A DNA stretch of 64,000 bases from Hordeum vulgare subsp. vulgare (Eukaryota > Streptophyta > Magnoliopsida > Poales > Poaceae). A program made the position numbers and the translations under genes. Below are positions 44,695 through 56,397 of the stretch, one piece after another. The stretch spans positions 193,342,968 to 193,406,967 of the forward strand of contig NC_058522.1 of NCBI RefSeq assembly GCF_904849725.1. The letters are read 5' to 3'. The notes below the pieces were generated by a model, which had not been told where the DNA came from, made no database searches, and saw only the letters and a list, made by a program, of their open reading frames with translations. Position 1 is the first letter of the stretch; the number at the start of each line of letters is the position of its first letter.

Positions 44695-45813
44695 TCATGA
44701 TACAATATTCATGCTGAAAGCTGGTACTAAATAACAAATATTAAGGTTTAAAACCAATTCCGACGGTAGATGTAGAGGTAGCGTGCCGACGGCGATCACA
44801 TCGACCTTGGAGCCATTCCCGACGCGCATCGTCACCTCGTCCTTGGTCAGTCTCCGCTTATTCCGGAGTTTCTGCTTTGAGTTGCAAATGTGAGCAACAA
44901 CACCGGTATGAAATACCCAGGAGCTACTACGAGCGCTGGTAAGGTACACATCAATAACATGTATATCATATATACCTTTAATGTTTCCCGCCTTCTTGTC
45001 CTCTAAGTACTTGGGGTAGTTCCGCTTCGAGTGACCTTTTCCCTTGCAATAGAAGCACTCAGTCTCAGGCTTGGGTCCATTCTTTTTCTTCTTCCCGGTA
45101 TCTGGCTTACCGGGCGCGGCAACGGCTTTGCCGTCTTTCTTGAAGTTCTTCTTACCCTTTCCCTTATTGAAACTCGTGGTCTTATTGACCATCAACACTT
45201 GATGCTCTCTCTTGATTTCTACTTCTGCAGACTTGAGCATCGAGTACAACTCGGGAATGGTCTTTTTCGTCCCTTGCATGTTGTAGTTCAGCACAAAACC
45301 TTTGTAGCTTGGTGGGAGAGACTGGAGGATTCTATCAATTATAGCATCATCCGGAAGTTCGACTCCAAGTGAAGTCAGACGACCGTGTAGCCCAGACATT
45401 TTGAGTATGTGCTCACTGACATAACTGTTCTCCTCCATCTTACAGCTAAAGAACTTGTCGGAGAGTTCATATCTCTCGACACGGGCATGAGCTTGAAAAA
45501 CTACTTTCAGCTCTTAGAACATCTCATATGCACTGTGTTGCTCAAAACGCCTTTGGAGCCCCGTTTCCAAACTGTATAACATGCCACACCTAACCAGAGA
45601 GTAGTCATCACTCCGCGTTTGCCAGACGTTCAGAATGTCCTGGGCTACTGCAGGAGAAGGAGGGTCACCTAGCGGCGCATCAAGGACATAAGCCTTTTTA
45701 GCTGCTTCAAGGATGAGCTTCAAGTTGCGGACCCAGTCCGCATAGTTGCTACCATCATCTTTCAGCTTGTTTTTCTCAAGGAATGCGTTGAAATTGAAGT
45801 TGACGTTGGCCAT
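44695..45813 (-). pseudogene. gag: WIS/BARE-type Gag and protease, broken
   Basis: The ATG at 45813 gives MANVNFNFNAFLEKNKLKDD, the standard BARE-type Gag start. TAA follows at 45514-45516 (after SAYEMF). The same product resumes at 45438 with the capsid part and KPETECFYCKGKGHSKRNYP, where the last Cys of the CCHC knuckle is Tyr. The protease then reads WVFHTGVVAHICN: the catalytic Asp of DTG is His. These are three independent inactivating changes. Gag and protease are normally read as one polyprotein with integrase-RT. Confidence 0.9.
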
Positions 45814-47032
45814 CTACAATATTTATAAAGACAACTTCTAGACTAAGTTCATGAAAATTAAGTTCATTTAATCAAATTAAGTATGAACTCCCACTTAAAT
45901 CGACATCCCTCTAGTCATCTAAGTGATACATGATCCATGTTGACTAACCCGTGTCTGATCATCGCGTGAGACGGACTAGTCGTCATGGTGAGCAACTTCA
46001 TGCTGATCATATTCAACCATACGACTCATGTTCGACCTTTTGGCTCGTCGAGTACATACTAAGCTCGTCGAGTCAACCTAAGTGTTTCACGTGTGTAAAT
46101 CTGGCTTACACCCGTTGTATGCGAACGTTAGAAACCGATCCTTCGCAATGGTGCACACTTAGGGGAATACGTTCTCGAAATTTTTAAGAGGGATCATCTT
46201 ATTATGCTACCTTCGTTCTAAGCAATAAGATGAAAAACATGATAAACATCACATGCAATCATATAGTGACATCATATGGCCATTATTATCTTTGCTCTTT
46301 CGATCTCCATCTTCAGGCATTCCATGATCATCATTGTCACCGGCGTGACACTATGATCTCCATCATCATGATCTCCATCATCGTGTCTCCGTGAAGTCGT
46401 CACGCCAACTACTACTACCACTACTACTATAGCTCACCATTAGCAATGAAGTAAAAGTAGTAAACACATGGCGTTGCATCTCATACAATAAATTAAGACA
46501 ACTCCTATGGCTCATGCCGGTTGTCATACTCATCGACATGCAAGTCATGAATCCTATTACAATAAGATGATCATCTCGTACATCACACATGCAACATCAC
46601 AACTTTAGCCATATCACACCACATGTCAAACCCTGCAAAAACAAGTTAGACGTCCTCTAATTGTTGTTGCAAGTTTTACGTGGCTGATTTGGGTTTCTAG
46701 CAAGAACGCCTTCTTACCTACGTGACAGCCACAACGATGATATGCCAAAGCTATTTACCATTCATAAGGACCCTTTTCATCAAATCCAATCCGACTAGAG
46801 TGGGAGAGACAGACACCCGTTAGCCACCTTTATGCACGGTGTGCATGTCTGTCGGTGGAACCTGTCTGACGTAAGCGTACGTGTAAGGTCCGTCCGGGCC
46901 GCTTCATCCCACAATACCGCCGGAAAATAATAAGACTATTAGAGGCAAGCAATTGACAAATCATCACCTACAACCTTTTGTGTTCTACTTGTGCATAGAA
47001 TCTACGCATAGAAAACCTAGCTCGGAAGCCAC
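45814..47032 (-). other. Leader of the WIS/BARE-type element
   Basis: About 1.2 kb of untranslated leader. The PBS position (47020-47032) reads GTGGCTTCCGAGC on the minus strand, a degenerate tRNA-Met site. No coding is seen. Confidence 0.8.
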
Positions 47033-48779
47033 TGTTGGGTAGTGTAGCATAAATTCCAAATTTTCCTATGCCATATTCAGATCTTCCTATGGAGAGACCA
47101 GCAACGAGAGAGGGGTGAGTGCATCTTCATACCTTTGAAGATCTCTAAGAGGAAGTGTTGCGAGAACGCGGTTGATGGAATCGTACTCGTGGCGATTCAG
47201 ATCGCGGTGTGATTCTCCTCTAGAGCCAAACCACGACACATGTGCGTTCAACACACGTGCAGCCCGGTGACATCTCCCTCACCTTGATCCATCAAGGAGG
47301 AGGGAGAGGTTGGGGCAGATCTCCGGTAGCATGACGGCGTGGTGTCGATGGAGAGACGAGGTCTCCCGGCAGGGCTTCGCCAAGCACCGTGGGAGAGGAG
47401 GATCAAGGGAAGCAGGGCTGCGCCGAGGGAGATGGAAAACTGTGTGCAAAACAGACCCAAAACCCTCTCTATATATAGGAGGAGAGGGTGTGCCACCCCT
47501 AGGGTTCGCACCCTAGGTGGTGCGGCAGCCCCCCGGATGGGAGGTGCGGCGGCCAGGGCAGGGAGAGAGGGTGGCACACCCCTAGGTGGGCCTTAGGCCC
47601 ACCAGCGCCTAGGGTTTCCCCTCCCTCCCTCTTGGTTGTGCATGGGCTGGGTGTGGGGAGCATAGCAGCCCACCTAGGGGCTGTTTCCCTCCCGCACCTG
47701 GCCCACGTAGCCCTTCGGTGCTTGTGCCCCTCCAGGTGGGCCTCCGGAACCCTTCCGGTGGTCCCGACACTTTGCCGGTGGTGCCGGAAACATTTCCGGC
47801 GTCCAAAACCATCCATCCTATATATCAATCTTTACATCCGGACCATTCTGGAGCTCCTCGTGACGTCCGGGATCTCATCCGAGACTCTGAACAACCTTCG
47901 GTAACCTCGTATAACAATTCCCTATGACCCTAGCGTCATCGAACCTTAAGTGTGTAGACCCTACGGGTTCGGGAATCATGCAAACATGACCGAGACACTC
48001 TCCAGCCAATAACCATAAACGGGATCTGGATACCCATGGTGGCTCCCACATGTTCCACCATGATCTCATTGGATGAACCACGATGTCAAGGATTGAATTG
48101 ATCTCGTATACAATTCCCTTTGTCTGTCGGTATAGAACTTCCCCGAGATTCGATCCTCGGTATACCTTTACCTTGTTCAATCTCGTTACCGGTAAGTCTC
48201 TTTACTCGTTCCGTATCACATCATCCTGTGACTAACTCCTGAGTCACATTGAGCTCTTGATGATGTTCTACCGAGTGGGCCCAGAGATACCTCTCCGCCA
48301 TACGGAGTGACAAATCCCGATCTCGAATCGTACCAACCCAACAGACACTTTCGGAGGTACCCGTAGTGCACCTTTATAGTCACTCAGTTACGTTGTGACG
48401 TTTGATACACCCAAATCACTCCTACGGTATCAGGGAGTGGCACAATCTCACGGTCGAAGGAAAAGACACTTGACATTAGTAAAGCTTTAGCATACAAACA
48501 ATACGATCTAGTGCTATGCTTAGGATTGGGTCTTGTCCATCACATCATTCTCCCAATGATGTGCTCCCGTTATCAATGACATCTAATGCCCATGATCATC
48601 TATTGATCAACGAGCTGGCCAACTAGAAGCTTGCTAGGGACACATTCTGATCTATTTATTCACACATGTATTACTTTTTCCTGTTAATACAATTATAGCA
48701 CTAACAATAGACGATTATCATGAACAAGGAAATATGATAATAACCATTTTATTATTGCCTCTAGGGCATATTTCCAATA
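47033..48779 (-). repeat. 5' LTR of the WIS/BARE-type element (1747 bp)
   Basis: It starts TGTTGGGTAGTGTAG and ends in TTTCCAATA, where the expected terminal CA has mutated to TA. TATATATAG on the minus strand lies at 47469-47478. It aligns with 40066-41801. Confidence 0.93.
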
Positions 48780-50999
48780 AACATCACAGTGTAATGGTGT
48801 GGCTGAACTTTGTAATCGTACTTTATTAGAGATGGTGCGATCTACGATGTCTCTTACCGATTTGCCGTTATCGTTTTGGGATTAGGCATTAGAGACAACT
48901 GCATTCACTTTAAATAGGGCACCATCAAAATCCATTGAGACGACACCATACAAACTGTGGTATGGAAAAAGACCAAAGTTGTCGTTTCTTAAAGTTTGGG
49001 GATGTGATGCTTATGTCAAAAAGCTTCAACCCGTAAAGCTGGAACCCAAAGCGGAAAAGTGTGTCTTCATTGGTTACTCAAAAGAGACAGTTGGGTATAC
49101 CTTCTATTTCAAATCCGAGGGAAAAGTGTTTGTTGCTAAAAACGGAGATTTTCTTGAGAAGGAGTTTCTCTCGAAAGAATTGAGTGAGAGGAAGATAGAA
49201 CTTTATGAGGTTATCGATCCTCTACTCCCTCTAGATGGTGGCACAGGGCAAGGGGAAACCCATGTTGCTGCGGTGCCGGTTGAGGAGCAAGTTGATGATG
49301 ATGATCATGAAACTTCGGATCAAGTTGCTGTCATACCTCGCAGGTCGACAAGATCACGTACTACACCTGAGTGGTATGGTACTCCTGTCTTAACGATTAT
49401 GTTGTTAGACAACAATGAACCTGCGAATTATGAAGAAGCAGTGGTGGGCCCGGATTCCAACAAATGGCTGGAGGCCATGAAGTCCGAGATAGGATCCATG
49501 TACGAGAACAAAGTGTGGACTTTGGAAGTCCTACCTGAAGTTGCAAGAAATGGCAAGGCTATTCAGAACAAATGGATCTATAAGAAGAAGACAGACGCAC
49601 ACGGTAATGTGACCGTTTATAAAGCTCGACTTGTGGCAAAGGGTTCTTCACAAGTTCAAGGAGTTGACTATGATGAGACTTTCTCACCGGTAGAGATGCT
49701 TAAGTCCGTCCGAATCATGTTAGAAATAGCTGGCTTTATGATTATGAAATCTGGCAGATGCATGTCAAAACGGTGTTCCTTAACGGTTTTCTTAAGGAAG
49801 AGTTGTATATGATGCAACCCTAAGGATTTGTCGATCCAAAGAATACTAACAAAGTATGCACGCTCCAGCGATCCATTTATGGACAGGTGCAAGCATCTCG
49901 GATTTGGAATAAGTGCTTCGATGAGGTGATGAAAGTATTTGGGTTTATACAAGTGGTTGGAGAATCTCTATTTACAAGAAAGTTAGTGGGAGCTCTCTGT
50001 CGTTTCTAATATTATATGTGGATGACATATTGCTGGTTGGAAACAACGTGGAGCTTTTGGAGAGCATAAAGGATTACTTGAATAAAAGTTTCTCTATGAA
50101 GGACCTAGGAGAAGCTGCTTACTTTCTAGGCATTAAGATCTACAGGGATAGATCGAGACGCCTGATAGGACTTTCACAAAACACATACCTTGATAAAAGT
50201 TTTGAAGAACTTCAAAATGGATCAGTCCAAGAAAGGATTCTTGCCAGTATTACAAGGTATAAAATTAAGTAAGCCTGAGTGTCCAGTAACTGTGGAAGAT
50301 AGAGAACAAATGAGTTTCGTCCCCTACGCTTCAGACGTAGGTTCTATCATGTATGAAATTTTGTGGACTAGACCAGACATTAGCTTGGCCATAAGTATGG
50401 CAGGCAGGTTTCACAGTAATCCACGAGTGGATCACTGGACGTCGGTCAGGAATATTTTGAAGTTCCTGAGAAGGACTAAGGAAATATTTCTCGTGTATGG
50501 AGGTGACAAAGAGCTCGTCGTAAAAGGTAACGTCGGCGCAAGTTTTGACACCGACCCGGATGACTCTAAGTCACAAACCGGATACGTATTTATTCTTAAT
50601 GGAGGTGCGGTAAGCTGGTGCAGTTCCAAACCGAGTGTCGTAGAAGATTCTACATGTGAAGCGGAGTACATGGCTGCCTCGGAGGCAACAAATGAGGGTG
50701 TTTGAATGAAGCAGTTCATGACAGATCTTGGAGTTGTGCCGAGCGCACTAGATCCATTAAGTGTGTTATGTCACAACACTGGTGCCATTTCCTTAGCAAA
50801 CGAACCAAGGTTTCACAAGAACACCAGACACATCAAATGACGCTTCAAGCTCATCCGCGACTACGTCGAAGGAGATGACGTGAATATTTGCAAAGTGCAC
50901 ACGGATCTGAATGTAGCAGACCCGCTGACTAAACCTCTTCCACGAGCAAAACATGATCAACAGCAGAATTGTATGGGTGTTCGATTTATTAGAGTGTAA
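48780..50999 (+). pseudogene. pol: Angela-type Pol, second part: integrase end, RT and RNase H
   Basis: It resumes with GVAELCNRTLLEMVRSTMSL, which includes the third catalytic residue of integrase. The frame 48979-49812 covers the integrase C-terminus and the RT start (NKWIYKKKTDAHGNVTVYKA). A frameshift near 49738 and several stops break the palm. YVDDILLVGNN is visible at 50012-50045. The frame at 50190-50705 holds the RT end and RNase H (SFDTDPDDSKSQTGYVFILN ... STCEAEYMAASE). After a stop at 50703-50705 the C-terminus (VADPLTKPLPRAKHDQ) runs to TAA at 50997-50999. Confidence 0.9.
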
Positions 51000-51035
51000 A
51001 TCGCATGGCGATGTGAGGACTAGATTATTGACTCT

Positions 51036-51051
51036 ATTGCAAGCGGGAGAC
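51036..51051 (+). other. Polypurine tract of the Angela-type element
   Basis: ATTGCAAGCGGGAGAC directly precedes the 3' LTR. Confidence 0.88.
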
Positions 51052-52871
51052 TGTTGGAAATATGCCCTAGAGGCAATGATAAATAGTTATTATTATATTT
51101 CCTCTTTAAAGATAATCATTTATTATCCATGCTATAATTGTATTGAATTCAAACATAGATACAAGTGTGGATACATATACAAAACAATGTCCCTAGCAAG
51201 CCTCTAGTGTCTAGCTAGTTGATCAAGGATAGTCAAGGTTTTCTGACTATGTGCAAAGTGTTGTTGCTTGATAATTGGATCACATCATTAGGATAATCAT
51301 GTGATGGACTAGACCCAAACTATGATCGTAGCATATTGATAGTGTCGTTTTATTGTTATAGTTTTGTGCGTGTCAAGTATTTATTCCTATGACCATGAGA
51401 TCATATAAGTCACTAGAACCACAGGAATACCTTGTGTGCATCAAACGTCACAATGTAACTGGGTGACTATAAAGGTGATCTACAGTTATCTCCGAAGTTG
51501 TCCGTTGAGTTAGTATGGATCAAGATTGGGATTTGTCACTCCGTGTGACGGAGAGGTATCTCGGGGCCCACTCGGTAATACAACATCACACACAAGCCTT
51601 GCAAGCAATGTGACTAAGTGTAAGTCACGGGCTCTTGTATTACGGAACGAGTAAAGAGACTTGCCGGTAACGAGATTGAAATAGGTATGCGGATACCGAC
51701 GATCGAATGTTGGGCAAGTAACATCCCAAGGACAAAGGGGATGACATACGAGATTATATGAATCCCTGACACTGAGGTTGAGCCGATAAGATCTTCAGAG
51801 AATATGTAGGATCCAATATGGGCATCGAGGTCCCGCTATTGGATATTGACCGAGGAGTACCTCGGGCATGTCTACATAGTTCTCGAACCCGCAGGGTCTG
51901 CACACTTAAGGTTCGGCGATGTTTTAGTATAGTTGAGTTATATGTGTGGTTGCCGAATGTTGTTCGGAGTCCCGGATGAGATCACGGACATAACGAGGGT
52001 TTCTGGAATGGTCCGGAGACGAAGATTGATATGTAGGATGACTTCATTTGGTTACCACAAAGTTTTCGGGCATTACCGGGAATGTACCAGGAGTGATGAA
52101 TGGGTTCCGGAAGTTCACCGGGAGGTGGGCAACCCTCCCGGGGGAAGCCCAAAGGACCAAGGGGTGGCGCACTAGCCCTTAGTGGGCTGGTGGGATATCC
52201 CAAGAGGGCCTATGCGCCAGGAAATGAAAAAACAAACAAAAGGAAAAAAAGAAAGGTGGGAAGGAAGAGAAGGACTCCACTTTCCAATCCTAGTTGGACT
52301 AGGATTGGAGTAGGACTCCTCCTCCTCCCTAGCCGGGGCACCCTTGAGGGCTTGGCCCTCAAGGAAAGCCTCCTCCCCCTCCCTCCTATATATAGTGGTG
52401 ATTTAGGGCTGATTTGAGACAACTTTTGCCACGTGCAACTCAGATCTAGACACCATAGTTTTACCTCTAGATCGTATTTCTACGGAGCTCGCGCAGAGCC
52501 CTGCAGGAGTAGATCCTTCACCACCACCGGAGCGCTGTCACGATGCTGGAGAACTCATCTACTTCTCCGTATTTCTTGCTGGATCAAGAAGGCCGAGATC
52601 ATCGTCGAGTTGTACGTGTGGTGAACGCGGAGGTGCCGTCCGTTCGACACTAGATCGGAGCGGATCGTGGGACAGATCACGGGACGTTTCGTGGGACGGT
52701 TCGCGGGGTGAATCGAGGGACGTGAGGACGTTCCACTACATCAACCACGCTTCCTGCTGTGAGATCTACAAGGGTGCATAGATCCAAATCTCCTCTCGTA
52801 GATGGACATCACCATGATTGGTCTTCGTGCGCATAGGAAATTTTTTGTTTCCCATGCGACGTTCCCCAACA
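51052..52871 (+). repeat. 3' LTR of the Angela-type element (1820 bp)
   Basis: It starts TGTTGGAAATATGCCCTAGA and ends GTTCCCCAACA, followed by the TSD CATTG. TATATATAG is at 52386-52395. Open frames inside are shadows. Confidence 0.95.
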
Positions 52872-53121
52872 CATTGAACCATGAGCTAAATTGCTGGTTT
52901 TGGCTTAATCACTTTGAACCAAGGAGGGGCCACTCGTCTGCAGTTGAGGAGTTGTGTTGGCAGTCTATGCGAGGAGTTTGGAGAGAAGGGAGTGGGTGTA
53001 GAGAGTGCTAGATGTTGTTTGACAAATCTGGCTGAAGGTGTTTGATCTGTGTTTGTGGAACTTAACCTTCACCAATGAGGCTGAAAGTTAACAGGATTGA
53101 GTTTTAGGCAATATTATGATG
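52872..53121 (-). repeat. 5' LTR of Gypsy B, part 2
   Basis: After the Angela TSD, sequence matching 9064-9314 of the 3' LTR resumes (GCTTAATCACTTTGAACC ... GGCAATATTATGATG). It ends where the Tat-type LTR begins, with TGATG (53117-53121) as that element's left TSD. Confidence 0.9.
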
Positions 53122-53279
53122 TGCCAGTGCACTAGAGACCGGGGTCTCCTGTGTCCCAGACTTGTGCACGGGCACCGGCAACGCCCTTGGCGCTAGCACA
53201 CGAGGAAGACTGGCAGGAAGACAAACCAAAACCCACCGAGGCCACGCCCCCTCTCCGAGGGCTAGAGTACAAAAGTTTG

Positions 53280-53515
53280 AGACACAAGGCCCGGCAAGAC
53301 CTCCTTGCCGGGAAGTCTCACAAGGCCCCGGCAACCTTCCTTGTCGGGAAGACTCACAAGGCCCGGCAAGCCCCCCTCGTCGGGAAGACTAGCAAGGCCC
53401 CCGCAGGCCCTCCTTGCCGAGAAGACTCGCGAAGACTTGCAAGGCCCCAACAAGTCCTCCTTGCCGGCAATACTCGCAAGGCCCTGACAAGCCCTCCTTC
53501 CCCGGAAGATAATCA
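53280..53515. repeat. Array of short GC-rich hairpins in the Tat LTR
   Basis: About five or six degenerate units of 30-60 bp have the form CAAGGCCCGGCAAG...CCTTGCCGGGAAGACT. Each contains CCCGGCAAG and its inverse CTTGCCGGG a few bases apart. One strand is rich in Pro/Arg-type frames, which are by-products. Confidence 0.8.
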
Positions 53516-53785
53516 AGTCCACCGATAGGGACACCAGGCCAGCAAGCTCCCTTTGCTCGCCAGGTGACCTCCCCCGGTTTACCATAGTCCCTCTGCTCCA
53601 GCGCATCCCTCATGCGCCAGCGCAAGACCCAGGTGTCGATCGTCCAGGGTACGTGTCGCGACCACCTCGCTGTAGGTCATGGGCCAGACAAGGCATTAAC
53701 TGCCCCTGAGACCACAGTAGAAGGACAAGTGGTTAACCCTGTTCACTATGGAACCCGTGAGCACACTGTTGGTGAACCCTTTGCC

Positions 53786-53794
53786 TATAAAAGG
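53786..53794 (+). promoter_or_regulatory. TATA box of the Tat-type LTR
   Basis: TATAAAAGG lies about 260 bp before the LTR end. Confidence 0.65.
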
Positions 53795-54047
53795 AGGCAC
53801 ATGGCTCATTATCTAGGGGTTGGACCTTTTGGGCTTTGAGACTCCCTAATCACCACCCAAGTTACTGTAGCAAACAACCCTAATGTAAACCCCCAATAAA
53901 AACAACCCTACGCACCAAGCGGCCCGAACCTGGGTAAACGACCTTGCCCGTGTTGATCGCTATCTCCGCTCTCAGCGCCACCTCTCTCCCTCCGCCGAAC
54001 GATCAAGGGACCCTTTGAGCTTCCCATAGGTGTCGATTTCCCTGACA

Positions 54048-54070
54048 TCTTTGGAGCACCAGGTAGGGGG
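54048..54070 (+). other. Primer-binding site of the Tat-type element
   Basis: TCTTTGGAGCACCAGGTAGG directly after the LTR has the TTTGG.GC.CCAGGTAGGGG form seen in non-chromovirus plant Gypsy elements rather than the tRNA-Met form. I cannot name the tRNA with confidence. Confidence 0.6.
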
Positions 54071-54093
54071 TTGAGGCTGCTGACAGCTTCTTC

Positions 54094-55370
54094 ATGGATT
54101 CCAGCAAGTTCCGCATTAGATCTTGGGAAGTCGAGCGCATCGTCGCCGTTCCCAAAGGCGGAACACGGCGGTGGTTGCTCCACTTCGATATGGCCTCCTG
54201 ACGCCAGCGCGAGTGCGCTGCTACACGAGCACGGGCCAAGGAGGCGGGGACCTCGATATTGATAGCATCAGGTTGATGTGCCGCTCTAGGGTAGTGCGTT
54301 GCTGTCGAGGGTGTGCATGGGGGCTTCGACGAGGCCTCCGGTGCATACTCTGGCTGACGCAGCTTCGTGGAGTGATGCATAGCCGTCGAGGATGCACCAA
54401 CCGGCCCCGAAGCCCAGGCACGCACACCAACTGAAATCCTTTCCTCCCTTTGGAAGCGTCACGTCGCCGCCGAAGGTGCGCTCGGGGGCTCCGCGAGCAC
54501 AACCTGGCAAAAGAGGAAAAGGAGTTATACTCCGGCGACCCCCTTTCTATACGATAGTGATGGACTATCGGCAAGAACCTTGTCAGGAGGAAAGTTGCCG
54601 GGAGAGTATAACCTCCTGCTTGCCGGGGATCTGAGGCCCCGACAAAAGACCTAAGTGTCGCAGGAAGAAGTTCCGCAGCACAACATATAAATGATAGATA
54701 CTCTAGATGAAATTTCAGAGTAGATAGGTTGTTTCCTTTCTAGAAATCCCAATCTTTGTTTTAGAAACCTGCACGCAAATGGAACCTTGTTAGGCTCAGT
54801 GCACCTTGGCTCTATTTTGAACTCATTCAACTACCTGAATGGCCAAAGAGTGCCTTCACACTGATTCGAACTGGTTCAACAGACCAAGCGGCTACGCAGC
54901 GCCTTATTTTGCCTCGAGCCGCTCTAGATGATCTAATGGTTGCACTGAGTGCGGCAAGGAGCCTTGCCGGTAATGACCCCTCCGACGAACTACTAAGGAT
55001 CCGTTCGTCAAAGCACTAGCGATAGGATCAGTCACGCCGACAAGCTTCCGGAAAACGTAAAGGGTGTATCATACAAAGATAAGGATTCGCCACAAAGGAA
55101 ACAACATTTCATTCATGTGTTTGAGGGAAACTCAGACATATTACATGGATGATTTTTACTACTCTAACCTATGATACTATCTTTTGGCGAGGGACCTCCA
55201 ACACTGACGACAAGTTGAACAACTTGCCGAGAAGAAGAGGGCGGCGTACCCAAGACGCAACAAGGAAAAGGCCCGAGACGGTGACGAAGGATCGGGCAGG
55301 AAGAAGGGTGGCCAAGGAGGTCCCCCCGGAAAGTTCAAGAACAAGAGGGTGAAGCCCGCGCCGGCGCGGG
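54094..55370 (+). pseudogene. gag: Tat-type leader and gag remnant
   Basis: An ATG at 54094 gives MDSSKFRIRSWEVERIVAVP and about 15 more codons up to a stop. No capsid domain is recognisable after it in any frame, so most of gag is missing or very diverged. The 54690-55140 part is A/T-richer and shows nothing I can assign. A basic Gly/Lys-rich stretch (KKGGQGGPPGKFKNKR) near 55300-55350, in the protease frame, looks like a Gag C-terminus. It is clearly non-functional. Confidence 0.5.
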
Positions 55371-56397
55371 AAAGAAAGGACGAGGATGAGGATGAAGACT
55401 GCCCAGACGACGACTTCAGCGACCACGAGTTTCAAAAGGCAACATATATGATGTGCCTCGATGGAGGAGCATCGCTTCACTCTTCCCACCGCCAACTCAA
55501 GAAGTGGACGCATGAGGTGAGCGCGGTGGAGCCCTCCATCTGCACTCATAGGCCCTTGAAGTGGTGGCACACACCGATCATCTTCGATTTCGAGGATCAT
55601 CCAGACCGTGTTACGGCCGTCGGCTGTTTTCCGTTGTTGGTCTCCCCAACGATCCGCAACCTCAAGGTGACGAAGATGTTGGTGGATGGCGGGTCGGCTC
55701 GGAAACTCATCACCCCCGACGTGTTTCGGAGGCTGGAGATTCCCGAGGAAGATCTCGAGGAAACAGGAGTGTTCCTAGGGATCAAACCAAGGAAGATTCA
55801 ACCAAAGGGAAGATCACACTGCCGGTGACCTTTGGCAGCGACCAGAACTACCGGACAGAGAAGGTCGTCTTTGACGTTGCTGACAACCCGTTCGTGTACA
55901 ACGGGATCCTCGGGTCCCCTGCACTGGCCAACTTCATGGCAGCTTCCCACTACGCCATTAACACCCTGAAGATGCCTGGGCCAGTCGATGTCATCATCAT
56001 CAACGCCGACAAGAAGGACTCGTGTGCACCAACCGACTCTACGGGGATGAAGCGGCAGTGCCTGCCGCCAAGGCGCCACCCCCCGGGGAGAAGAATCCCG
56101 GCACGAGGGCTTCCCACGCTGATCCCGGCATGCGCATTTCGCCAGAGTACTTTGCTACCGCTGGGGCCACACCGAAGAGCTCCATTAACCGGAACAAGAA
56201 ATCCAGGGTTGCCCCGTTAGAGACCAAGAAGGTACCCGCCCGAGAGGACGACACGTGTGGAACTTTCACCATAAGGTCCGCCCTTGACAACAAATAGTAA
56301 AGGGCGCTCATCGTTTTCCTGCGGGAAAATCTCGATGTTTTTGCAAGGCAACCATCGGATATCCCAGGTGTTCCAAGAAGGTTATTGAGAACCACCT
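55349..56397 (+). pseudogene. Tat-type protease, frameshifted
   Basis: The frame 55349-55828 ends an acidic stretch (DEDEDEDCPDDDFSDHEF) and holds the protease active site VTKMLVDGGSARKLI (DGG, as in Tat proteases). Near 55800 the frame shifts, and VFDVADNPFVYNGILGSPAL continues in another frame to about 56020. A third frame (56022-56297) carries the linker to RT, including LRENLDVFARQPSDIPGVP just past a stop. At least two frameshifts and one stop are present. Confidence 0.8.

Larger units (their letters stand above)
40066..48779 (-). mobile_element. Ty1/Copia WIS/BARE-type element in antisense
   Basis: This complete 8714-bp minus-strand element has LTRs 40066-41801 (3') and 47033-48779 (5') and the 5-bp duplication AACAT (40061-40065 and 48780-48784). 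gag starts at 45813 and pol runs to 41834. The sense LTR starts TGTTGGAATTATCCC / T-ATTGGAAATATGCCC and ends in CTACCCAACA or TTACCCAACA. It is related to, but distinct from, the surrounding Angela-type element. It has stops, frameshifts and lost active-site residues, so it is not autonomous. Confidence 0.93.
30972..52871 (+). mobile_element. Ty1/Copia Angela-type element (BARE clade), split twice
   Basis: The element is complete from LTR to LTR on the plus strand, with the 5-bp duplication CATTG on both sides (30967-30971 and 52872-52876). The 5' LTR is 30972-37046 (including an inserted solo LTR), the 3' LTR 51052-52871. gag is at 38321-39142; pol is at 39146-40064 and 48780-50999, interrupted by the antisense WIS/BARE element. 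Without insertions the element would be about 9 kb. LTR starts, PBS position, polypurine tract and protein sequence match the Angela/BARE/WIS group of Triticeae. The exact family name needs a TREP comparison. Confidence 0.93.
6059..53121 (-). mobile_element. Ty3/Gypsy chromovirus 'Gypsy B', host of the nest
   Basis: This is a minus-strand element with LTRs at 6059-10201 (3') and 28133-30971 plus 52872-53121 (5'), a PBS at 28116-28128, and an order of pre-gag ORF, gag, protease, RT, RNase H and integrase with chromodomain. It is split by the sirevirus at 13615-25756 and by the Angela element at 30972-52871. Its 5' LTR is cut again at 53122. There, sequence matching the 3' LTR stops at the equivalent of 9314, so about 890 bp of that LTR should continue right of the window. 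The integrase, RT and chromodomain remnants place it among chromoviruses (Tekay-like). All its genes are broken. Confidence 0.88.
53122..54047 (+). repeat. 5' LTR of the Tat-type element (926 bp)
   Basis: The start TGCCAGTGCACTAG is set by the end of Gypsy B homology, and the end CCTGACA by the PBS that follows. TATAAAAGG lies at 53786-53794 and a hairpin array at 53280-53515. No second LTR is in the window, so both edges are inferred. Confidence 0.75.

Noticed and set aside
54003..54574. Antisense ORFs of 100-140 codons near the Tat PBS
   Set aside because: No similarity to known proteins that I can recognise; they lie opposite the Tat leader and gag start and are GC-driven.
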